Source: Ypsolopha sequella (Eukaryota; Arthropoda; Insecta; Lepidoptera; Ypsolophidae). From it: a stretch of DNA of 64,000 nucleotides. This document shows, one piece after another, positions 43,741 to 54,700 of the stretch. The stretch is from the NCBI GenBank assembly GCA_934047225.1, contig CAKOHE010000086.1, positions 248,001 to 312,000 on the forward strand, read 5' to 3'. A program made the translations under genes and the position numbers. Positions within the stretch are counted from its first letter, which is position 1. Every line of letters starts with the position of its first letter. A model generated the notes under the pieces. That model did not search any database, was not told the DNA's origin, and was given only the letters and a program-made list of their open reading frames with translations.

Positions 43741-44287
43741 GACCGCATAAAAAAAATTTGACATTTGACAGGTAAATAACATTCCTGATGCAAAAGTAAT
43801 TTGTCTTTTTTATTATTCTATTAGCAGGGTGATTGGTAATTCAACCAGTTCCTTCGTGGTTATTTTGAAGGGAATACTTCCATGGTCGCGTCTCGTATAG
43901 GGGGGGCTGTTCAGAACTTGTTCTAGACATTTTCATATTTAGTGTTTGAGAATACTTTGACGGGGTAGTTCTTTTGGGGTAGTTTTTTAAATTTGGGAAA
44001 GCTTATTGACTTGGTCTGCTCATTGGGGAAGGATAATTTAATTTCTTAATACAGATTATTACTACGTTTTTTAATCGTTCATTATTTATTATTTAAGATA
44101 AGTTAATGCTTATTTTTAATTTTGATATGACGATGACGAGTCTTATCGTATCTCGAAAAACCCAAGTAATGATATGAGTGAGCCGCTCACTGTGAGCGAC
44201 AGCCCTAACGCTTCGGTGGCGCGTAGGTATTTAACTCAGGAATTCGGTTCAATTTCCCTACTGTCTTTGCTTATACTGTGGTCTAGC

Positions 44288-45255
44288 CTTAAGGTGGTAA
44301 AACCAACACAATTTCATACGATTTTATAATTGGATACATGCCCTAATTACTTCAAAACAGACTTCTCAAATATGGCTATAAAAATCAACAAAAAATCTAG
44401 TTTCCGCATATGCAATAATATTATTCGAATATTGTTTAATTATTACGCCATTAATAAATCAAAAGTAGTTAAAATTTGCAAGATTTTTGTGTGTATTGGT
44501 GAGACTTACGCACACATAGAAGTCCATGATAGGTCGTACAAATACGTTTCATTCATAAAACTTTGTTCCGATTGTAGCACAAAATAATAACTTACAATAT
44601 TGTTAAATTTATTAACGATATAAAAAACAAATCAATGTCTCAGGTAAAATTATTTCAAATTAACTTCAATAAAAAAAAAACATTTCTTATTATTTTTAAT
44701 ATTACAAAAATCGACTACCATAATTCCTTAGAATGTATTTTTTTTATTTGTCACCTTACATTGTGTGAAGATTCGGAACGGTAGCGGCCATGTCAACATT
44801 GCCTATTTATCACGTCAAGCGTTTTAAGTGCTAGCTTTTGACAGCAATTCACAACGCTAATCAGTCGCCATTGCATGAAGCGCTCGATCTGTGTTGAACA
44901 CAATAATCAACAATGGCTGACGCTCAACTGATTTCTTTCTGCGTAAACAAACGTGAACGAAATAGATTTTTAGAGATTCAGTGTGATAAGTACAGCAATT
45001 CGTTATAAATAGAGAAAAGAAAGTTATTTGAATACCACCACGATGAAGCGTGCTGTTATCAAGCATGAATATTCCGGGCACAAAGTGAACAACAAGCGTT
45101 CGAGAGCTGCCATGAAACGTTGCTATGGTGAAGAGAAAAGGTAAATATTTTATCGCTATTTTGAAAATTAATTATGTTAGTCAGAGTGTCGATAAGAGGG
45201 CACGACATACAACATCTTACCATGTTTACTCTAAAAATATTGTATTTCCTTCCAG
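44288..45255. other. Upstream region of the Mutator/YqaJ gene
   Basis: Starts with TTAAGGTGGTAAAACC, the complement of the end of the TTAA-flanked repeat described at 47800. A possible first exon lies at 45043-45141 (MKRAVIKHEYSGHKVNNKRS ... donor GTAAATATT). Its phase does not match the next exon at 45256, so I do not join them. Confidence 0.4.
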
Positions 45256-46083
45256 TCGACCTGGCGCACAAATGAGCCGAAGGGTTCTTGTGACCAACCT
45301 AATGCTGCCATAGAAGTGCATCCAGAAGGAAGTTCTTCTAATCCTACACCTAAACGCGCCATCCGAACATATAAACAAAAATTGACAGACATGCCTCGTA
45401 AAAAAAAATGTCCTTTTACACCTACTCATGAGGTATCACAGATTCGCAGGGACGTCAGGCATGATGAACAGACAGCTGGACCCAGCAATGAACCAGTAGA
45501 TATTATTTGGACACAAGATGCAGACATGGAGAAGATTGAAAAAACATGTGGTGTTTCTAGTCTTGAAGGCTTACAAGGCTATCGTATAGTAGATATTCAA
45601 TATTTATTAAAATGGTCTTTGAAAATCCAAACTGAACACAAAAAACACTGCACTTGTGGCCACTTGGAGTTTGTTCGAGAAGAAAGAAATGGACTGAGTA
45701 GCACTTTCCAATTTAAATGCAACACTTGTGATCAAATTTATGTAGGAAAGACGGAGGGTGTCGAGAAAATCAACCAGTCATTTGTGTGGGGAATTCTAAC
45801 CGGAGGTAGTTATTATGCCCAAAGTGACAATTTGCTTGCCGCTATGGATATACCCACGATTTCACAAAAAAAGTATGCAAAAACTGAATTACATTTGGAA
45901 AAAGTATGGGAAGAACACTAGTATAAAGAAATGCTAGAAGCTGGAAAAAAAGAAAAACAAATTGCCGTTGAAAAAGGGCACATATGCTCGGATGGAGTTC
46001 CATATACCTATAACAGTACATGTAAATGGAGGCTGGTCAAAGGTCTTATGGACACAACTTTAATGCCAATTCAGGAATACTAA
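45256..46083 (+). pseudogene. Mutator-like domain exon, interrupted by a stop
   Basis: Opens after the acceptor TTTCCTTCCAG. A basic N-terminal part is followed by a zinc-ribbon-like stretch (CTCGHLEF ... FKCNTCDQIY) and SFVWGILTGGSYYAQSDNLL..MDIPTIS, which resembles the Mutator-like domain found in many insect proteins. An in-frame TAG at 45919 breaks it; the same frame continues (KEMLEAGKKEKQIAVEKGH ... CSDGVPY) to TAA at 46083. The DDE-type catalytic part normally following this domain is not seen. Confidence 0.65.
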
Positions 46084-46394
46084 GTTTAGTTATTTGATAA
46101 GTTTTAGTTCTGATTTCTTGAACGAGCGAGCAAAGTTTTCTGATAAAGTCTATTTGAACAATCTGATGTTTTATATGTATGTATGTATGAATTGTTGTCT
46201 TTATCTCTTTATAGCTCTTTACCTATAGATTGTTTAATTTTCAGGCTTGCATAATTGGAAAGGAAACAAAAAAATGCTTGTTTTTGGGCATAAAAAATAA
46301 ATACTGCAGCATGTGCAATATTTATTATCTCATGCAGTATATTCATCAAAGCCTTACTTTACGTTGTAACTTAATATAATATATTTTTTTGCAG

Positions 46395-46864
46395 GTATTG
46401 TTGAGGGTGAAAACGCCATTGTGGAAGTAAAATGCTTTTCTTCCGTTGCAAGATTGTCAAAGACACTGGAAGAAGTAGCACAAACAAAAAAAAACTTTTC
46501 ACTAACATTTAGTAACAGCCGCCTGGACGTTAATAAAAAACATAATTACTATTACCAAGTATGTGCTCTAGCTGTATATATAATATAATATAATAAATAC
46601 TATGAATTTGTGAATAAATAGGTACTAAGATAAATACTTTTTTTTCAGATCCAGGGACAATTGAAAGTGGCTCAGAGAGACAAGTGCTACCTGATTTGCT
46701 TTGTGGACGTTGGCAGCCCTATAAAAGTAATAATAATTCAAAAAGATGATGAGTTCATTAAAAACATGATTCCAAAACTGAGTGACTTTTATAGAAGATG
46801 CGTTTTGCCAGAAATAATTTTAAGGAGAGTACCTGCTAATCAAAAATGCTTGGAGCCTAAATAG
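46395..46864 (+). pseudogene. YqaJ-type nuclease domain (two exons)
   Basis: Exon 46395-46558 (acceptor TTTTTTGCAG, donor GTATGT) carries GIVEGENAIVEVKCFSS, with the E-x-K of a PD-(D/E)xK nuclease, and ends HNYYYQ. Exon 46649-46864 (acceptor TTTTTTCAG) continues in phase with IQGQLKVAQRDKCYLICFVD and PKLSDFYRRCVLPEIILR. The Y-Q-I-Q-x-Q-L and CVLPE wording is typical of YqaJ-like exonuclease domains. AATAAA at about 46963 could be the polyadenylation signal. In insects these domains sit C-terminal to a Mutator-like domain, which fits the upstream exon. The frame is intact here, but the gene as a whole is broken. Confidence 0.65.
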
Positions 46865-46869
46865 ACATT

Positions 46870-47707
46870 AGTGTAACAAAATTTAACTTATTTGACAGGA
46901 CTTAACTTAATTTTAGCATTTGTCTTTTTCTTTCTGTATCGTAAAGACATATAAAAATATAAAATAAAACAATTAAATATTCACTTTGGGTTTTTACTTA
47001 CCAATTATTCCTTTCATATTTTTTTTTTTTTAGTTTGTTCTATTTTTACATTAACATAATTCGATAATTGGAAAATGTGAAAAGCTTTTGAATACCATTG
47101 TTAATCATATTTCTTGATAAAGATGAAAACTTCCCAAGTATTGGAAAAACAACTTATGTCAAGGTGTAATTATTGATTTTTTGTAAATATTGAAGAACAA
47201 GTTGTATATTTACTCATTAAATTTGATATAAAAATGAAAACTGTAAGCTAACATGTATTATGGAAAATGTTTTTTGCCTCTGTTGTAAATTTGCAAAACT
47301 TGACATGTGTTGTTTTTCCTCGAGACCCTTCAATTAGTGTAACCCATTCTGTTATCGATTTTCGATAATAATTGGCAAACAATAGACATAAAGCCCAATC
47401 ACGCCTTGTGAAGTTAGAGTTGGACTAGTGTTAGTTAAAAAAAATTTGAATGTTTTTTTTTTTTAAACCTTTCGTTATCAAAGGGAAGTGCTTCATGAGC
47501 TGATGGTAAACATATTCTACATTTCATTTCAGCCATTCGTTTAAAAAAAAAATCAAACACGAAAATTCCTCAGCCGTTTCCTGAATGAAGGACTTAGTAT
47601 TGTTTGGAGAACGTTTTTTTTTTTGGAAACGAGTGCTTGAAATAAAGTGGTGCTGTACCAAGTACATTTTTACAATCAGCTTATGAATCCCTTTCTTTTG
47701 AAACGAC
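46870..47707. other. Intergenic stretch
   Basis: No gene seen. It ends in the segment shared with 40447-40548. Confidence 0.4.
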
Positions 47708-48386
47708 ACGAAAGTTTGCAGTAAAATAAATAAAAGTGTCCATACAAAAAATTATGTCGTTATTGAAAACTTATCAAAGACACATTAGCAGAGGTTTAAT
47801 TCAGAGAACAAAAAAAAAAATAGTGTCGATCAGAAAAGCGGCTCGGTCTTCGGCGGACTTCGGCCTCGCCAAAGACACTTTCCATGGTGATCAAATTAGA
47901 TATGATGAGTATCAAAAATACTCCAAACCAGAGTCAGCTGTTTACGTACTAAAAAATTACAGATTTGATACGACTGGGACGTAATATATTCGTCGGTGAA
48001 ACGCGGGTGTATCGAGTGTGGACTGTGACTTGCATTTCACAGTTCGCACACGGAACACCTCTGACACCCCTTCGGGGATTCATGTCGTGACGATATATTA
48101 ATATTATTATTGATACGACTATACAAAAAATTAAGGCAGGCGAAGCCGCGGGCAAAAGCTAGTTCAATATAATCCCGCTGTGAAGAATATGTGATAAATA
48201 AATCATCTTGTTTTTTTTAATCTAAATATTGATAAATGTTTGTTTCATACCAATGCTGACAACAAATTGTATAATAATCTAATATTTTGTCTTGTTTTGC
48301 AAAGTCAATACGTTGCCGCTCTGCTTCCGCGGTAAAATACGGAGCGGCAACGTTTTACGTTTTGTATCGATTTGATTTTTATGAAT

Positions 48387-48602
48387 TGTACGATCACCGA
48401 TCGCGGGGTTGATAAATGATAAGTTTTGATAGTTTTATGAATTTATTGGACAAACACACGTAAGTATAATTGATATTGATGAGTGATTGATGAGTACACG
48501 CGGTATGGACGGTGACCGATTGTGAACTGATGAAATTAGGGCGATGATCGACGACGGCTAAGTAAACAGCCAACGCAGCAGAATGTGCGGCTTGCCCGTA
48601 CA
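48387..48602 (-). repeat. BEL 3' LTR
   Basis: 216 bp; in element orientation it starts TGTACGGGCAAGCCG and ends GATCGTACA. It contains three TGATA(A/G) motifs close together on the plus strand. Confidence 0.9.
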
Positions 48603-48780
48603 TGCTCCCGGGGGAAAAGAAAACAAAATAAAATTATATTATTGATATGATGATAATGATATGATAAAATGAGAGGTGAGGTGCTTTACAAAGTGATAAA
48701 ACATTTTCTTTTTATATGTAATGCTAGTGTCTCTAAAACAGTGTCCATTGTTCGGATTTATTATAAAATGACAATATACA

Positions 48781-51700
48781 CTAAACACAATTTTCTGCAC
48801 TAGGGAACCTTGCTTTAAAAACAGGTGACGTGCTCGCATCAAATTTACGCACACTTGCACTCGCCCATTTGCGTCTGATGTATTGAACATTCGCGCACTT
48901 TTTGTCACTATCACTGCTGCTTGAGTGGGCGGCGGCGGGCTGCTCCGTGGTGACAGCCCCGGCCGCCGCCGATGCTGCGAGCGCAGGCGCGGACCTCGGG
49001 TCCGCCGCCTGCTGACGACGACGCCTCCGTAGTCTCCGCCAAACCCAGATTGATACTGCTGCTCCAATGATCGCAAATGCCATACCATATATAGCCGTAT
49101 AGTGATGCACATCGTGATATGATATTTCTTTTGCTAAAGTCCCTTTTTGTTTAATTTGCTCTATTTGCTGATGTATTTCTTGCAAAGTCTGCTTTTGGGC
49201 ACCGATCTCTTTACTAATATCTGATTCATTTGTGGGCGGAAGTATCGTAATGTTGAAAATCTGATTAATTGGCGAAATATCTGGCAATATAACATCGAAC
49301 CTTGTTTTACTTATGCTTTGATCTAGCTTCCGAGAGTAAATTGTGAACTCATCGGTTTTGATTATGCAACCATGGCTAATGGAGATTATACCGGCTTCAG
49401 CCAACTGTGCTGCAGAAAGTTGATCTTCACAGATTATCCTTAGTTGACACTTATCGCAGCAGAAATACAAATATTGGTTCTGTGCATGCATCTCTTGCCA
49501 TATGTTGCTACAAAGAGATGTCACAGTCTTACAATTATCTGATCCTCTATCTTTCACACAAAAGCTCTCGTCCTGTTTCATATGATAGATTGGTTTCTGC
49601 GTATGACAGAAAAATGATTCGTCGGCTTGATAGCATTCTTTGATCTCGTCTCGGGACATTTCTACGTAGGCATCCTTTTTCAAATTGATTGCTAAGTACT
49701 CTGCGGCAGGGATCACACTAATCATATCTCTACCTTTTTTCTCGGGTATTGCAGTTGCTTTAAAAATTTCGTATGCATCTCTGCTAACCAAGGGAAGCTT
49801 TATTTCCAGGAGAAGATACTCGTTTGTCATTCTTGCTTTGACTTTAAGAATTTTGTAAATATTTTTGAGGTCTGTTTGAATGTTCTTGATTGGAAGGGAT
49901 GATTCTTTTGATATGTGACTTGAGATCGTGCTTAGCTCATGTCGAAGTTGTTCTGGGGTTAAGATATGAAAGTTAAATCGTCCTTGATAAATATCTGTTA
50001 CCGTATCTAGTAACATGCTCTGAATAGTCTTCAAACACTGGAGCATTGAGCTTGCTGTTAGTGCCCCTAGGGTGAAGTCATTGATATTTGATAAAATTTG
50101 CAATTCGTTGCTCAATTTGTTGATAACTTTGTCTACTTTAAAAAAATGTTGATTTATGATTTTTTGTTGCTTATTCATGCTATCTTCCATTCTTTTCAGG
50201 AGATTATATTCGGATTCAATGACCGACGTCTGATTTTTCCATAGTGAAGCTAAATGATTTTGATTATCTCTGATGAGTTCGATGTCCTTTTGATATTGCT
50301 CGGCGAATGACTCATCTAAGACACCGAACAGCTTGTTAGCTATGTAACCGACACCGTTGATAAGCCCGCGCCGGCTTCGATGCCCCGTCTGCGTACTGGA
50401 ATGCTGACTCAGTAACAGGTGATTGTAGTATTCCAGTTCCGAGAAGCCTTGTTGGAGTTGTAGTAATATGACGTCACAATGTGATTGATCCTTTATGTTT
50501 TGGCAAGTCTGTTGTAAATGTTTTGTATATCTTTCAAATGCTGTTGTACCTTGCCAATATGGATTTAAATCGTAATAAACTACCAATTTCCATTCGTCAC
50601 TTAATAACTCCATATTTGATATTTTATCGAAAAGAATTCGCTGTTGGTCGCGTAACTTTGTTATGTTATATGTACATTGTGCGCCGGTTATCATAATAAT
50701 GCACATTATAAATGATATAAGTGAGAAAGGACTCGGTTTTCTGATTCTCCTATTGATTTTTCTTTCTACCTGATGATTTATGTTTGTTTCACTTTGCTGT
50801 TTTTCTTGCTCCCTTGATAATTTTGGATAATGATAATTTTCCCGACTTGTTGGTAAAACTGATAATTTGATGATTGGACGTTTCATGAGTCCGTTTTTTG
50901 TTTTTAATGTGACGACTCTCACATAGCCGTCTTTTCCGGGGTGCAATTCAACAACTCGACCTAGAGGCCATTTACCCGCTAAGATGTTATCGTCGTGAAT
51001 TAACACTACGTCATTTAATTTGATATTTTCCCTTGGATGCTGCCACTTGCTTCTGATTGATAACTTACATAAATATTCAGCTTTCCACCGTTTCCATATA
51101 TCTTCAAATATTTTCTGGGTAAATCTCCATCTTGTTCTGTTATCTTGTTCTGTCTCTATGATAGTGAGAAGTGGTCCGCTTGATAGAAAATGAGATGGAG
51201 TCAGAAAGTTGATATCTTCGGGGTCTTCACTGATTGCACACAATGGTCTGGAATTTAAGCCCGCTTCCAGCTGTGCTAATAGGGTAGAGTATTCTTCGAA
51301 GGTGAGCTTTTGAGTTCCAATGACTCTGACAAGGTGATACTTAAGGCTTTTCACTGCTCCCTCCCACAAGCCGCCGGCACTTGCGTGAGTTGGGCAATTG
51401 AAGTGCCACTGTATCTCCATTTCTGATATTGATGAGAAGAACTCTTCGTCCAAGGTTTGCTTGAGATTGATAAATTCACGTTGTAATGCTCTGTTAGCTC
51501 CTACAAAATTTGTCCCGTTATCAGAGTACATATTTTGGGGCGCTCCTCTCCTAGCAGCCATTCTTTTCAGTGCTGCTAGAAATGCTGATGATGTGAGGTC
51601 CGAGACTAACTCCAAGTGAACAGCCTTTGTTACCATACATACAAACACGGCTATATATCCTTTTGTTGTCTTAATTCCTCGGCCCTTATTTGATTTAATG

Positions 51701-54700
51701 TCGACATACCCAGTGTAGTCAACTCCTGTATGATAGAACGGTCTGGTAGGATTTATCCTGGCTTCAGGTAAGTTTCCCATTATTTGATATTGCTTTATTG
51801 GGTCGTGTTTTCTGCAAATAACACACCCTCTTAATCTTTTCTTTACAGCTCCGTTTCCACCGATCAGCCAATACTGCTGACGAAGCCATGATAGCGTGAG
51901 TCGTGCTCCGCCGTGAAACGTCATCTTGTGTGCATGATCAATTAATAACTCTGTTAAGTGACCATTATGTGGGATAATGATAGGATGTTTCATATTTTCG
52001 CTGAGATTTGCATGCTTGATACGACCACCGACTCGCAAAAGCTGATTTTCATCTAAAAATGGATTTAAATTTGATATTTGGCTCTTTTTATCTACTTGGT
52101 TATGCTCTGATAGAGATTCTATTACATCTGAGAACTCTGATTGTTGTATGACCTTAATAATCTGGATCCTTGCTTGTCTGATTTCCTGAATTGTTAGGAA
52201 AGGTTGTTTTTGGTGATCACGTGATATGAAGCGTAGTATCCAGGCGACCACTCTAGTCGCCCGAGTGAAGCTGCTATGTCTGTTTAATATCTCATTGATG
52301 ATATGAGGTTCACGTTCGTGTAAGTTGATAGCATTGCATGTTTGTTTTGGTACTTTTTGCTCTTCTTCGGTGGTGTATAAAGTCCGTTCTTTTTCGTTTT
52401 GATCGTTAAAGGAAGACAACCACGTCGGTCCCTGCCACCAAAGCGTATGATTTTTCAATTGAGCTGCTGATAAACCGCGACTGGCACAGTCAGCCGGGTT
52501 GTCAGTGGAGTTCACATATCTCCAGCACTCAGGTGGCATGACGTTTGTTATTTGCTGGACTCTGTTTGATACGAAGGGCTTCCACCGACTTGGTTCACCT
52601 TGAATCCACCCAAGAACTGCCGTTGAGTCGCTCCAGCCATAAACCTTGATTTTATGATCTGATAAGCAGCTCAACACTTTCGTCATAAGTTTTGATAATA
52701 AATGAGCCCCACAGAGCTCACCCCTGGGCACAGAAAGGTTCTTACTATCTGACAATATTCTTGTCTTAGCTGCTAATTGCACAATAGTAACTTTTGATGA
52801 TGATTCTTCGATGACCTTGCAGAATATTATACACGCAAAGGCCTTTGTTGATGAATCACTGAAACCATGAAGCTCAATGATGCCGTTTTTTCTGATTTCC
52901 AGCCATCTTGGGATTTTTATGTGATTAATATTTTGAAGATCGTTTCGGATATTTATCCATTCTGATTTGATGTCTACTGGTACTTCTTCATCCCATTGAA
53001 TACCAGTTAGCCACACCTTTTTGAACAAAATCTTGAGCTTTGTCGTAACTGGCGCCAGCCAGCCCAGAGGATCAAAAAGCCTTGATATGTTTGATAAGAG
53101 TGCTCGCTTTGTAGTCTTTTCTGATAGGTCGTTGATGTTGATTTGAAATATAAATTCGTCTGATTTAGGGTTCCAGCGCAACCCTAAAGTTTTGTTGGAT
53201 TCTGCTTGTTTAAATTCAAATGTCCGTTGCTCGTCTTGGCTATTTCCGAAAATTTCAGGTTTGTTTGATGCCCATTTCCGCAAATTAAAGCCTCCTGACT
53301 TCAAAAGCTTGTTTAAATCTGATATTAGCTGCTTTGCTGACTTGATATCGTAACTTCCGCTGACTAAATCGTCCATATAAAAGTTATTTTCTAGTACTTC
53401 TTTTGCTGCTGATTGATATTTGTGACCCTCGTCGCGAGCTAACTGTTTCAGCGTCATCATCGCGAGAAAAGGCGCTGCTTTTGTTCCGTAGGTAACGGTC
53501 GTTAGCTGATATTCTTGTATTGCTTGATAGGCTGATTCCCTCCATATGATTTTGTGTAAATTTTGATCATCTTCATGTAAATATATCTGCCTAAACATTT
53601 TTTCGATGTCCGCCGTAAATGCTATTTCGTACTGTCTCCAATTTAAAATTAGTTCAAATAAGTCTTTCTGCAAATTTGGACCTTGTTTCATTATAAAATT
53701 AAGACTAATATTGCTTGAAGTTAACGCCGAGGCATTGAACACGACACGAAATTTAGTTGTTGATGACTCTGCTCGTTCTACAGCGTGGTGTGGCAAGTAG
53801 CAACCGCTTTGGCTATTACGTGTCGCTGCTTTCATATGACCGAGATCTTGATATTCTTTGATAAATAATTTGTACTGTTCCGCCAATTGGTTCCGCCGTT
53901 TAAATCTATTTTCGATTTGTTTAAACTGCGCTACAGCTTTTTGTCTTGATTCACCTAATTTTTCTAGGCCGTCTGATTTTAAAGGTAATCGGACTTGATA
54001 GTGTCCGTCGTCTAGCCTTCTCGTTGTTTCTTGGTAAAACTGCACGCATTCTTGATCTTCGGTTGATAATTCTGATTTTTCTCCGATGTCTTCGACTGTC
54101 CAAAACCTCTGAAGGTCCTCTACATTGTTGGTAATGACGTTGCATTGTAGTGATTTTACATTTCCTGATAATATCCATCCTAACTGCGTTTGTTGCGCAA
54201 TCGGCAGTATATCATTTTTCTTGATAATACCTCCCATGATAATTGATGAATAAACATCGGCCCCTAATAACATGTCAATAGGGCGACTTTTGTAAAACTT
54301 TGGATCAGCTAACTTGATATTTTTCAAATAGGACCATGAAGGTTCCGGAAAAGATTGATTCGGTAAGTTGTTTATCAATTTACGCATGATATAAACATCG
54401 GTGTTAAACGTGTAATCTGTTGCTACTGACGAACAATTGATATTGATAAGGCCTTTGCAACTATTTTCCATGGATCCAACGCCATAAATAACGCCTTTGC
54501 ATTTTTGGCGCGGTAATTGCAACAGTTGCGCTGCATTTTCGCTAATGGCCGAAATTTGAGATCCACCATCAATTAAACAGCGCAAATTATGATAAATTCC
54601 GTCCTTTGCCTGGACTTTGACGATTGCAGTCGCCAATAAAATTTCCGAAATGTTTTCCTGTGAAACGTGACTGTTTCGGGTCACTTTTTCCGGTTTCGAC

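Larger units (their letters stand above)
42019..44280 (+). mobile_element. P-like DNA transposon, diverged copy C
   Basis: Termini are 28-bp perfect inverted repeats beginning CACAGTATAAGCAAAGACAG, with a 7-8-bp duplication GTCTAGC(C) on both sides (42012-42018, 44281-44287). A THAP first exon lies near the left end. The 3' part (about 43905-44130) matches the 3' part of P copies A and B in diverged form (CTGTTCAGAACTTGT, AATACTTTGAC.GGGTAGTTCT, AATCGTTCATTATT). The interior contains a LINE tail (42901-42945), a MITE remnant and two tandem duplications. No catalytic transposase is visible. Confidence 0.75.

Noticed and set aside
48639..49112. 157-codon minus frame overlapping the end of the BEL polyprotein
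   Set aside because: It is an out-of-frame shadow of the arginine-rich tail of the envelope-like region.
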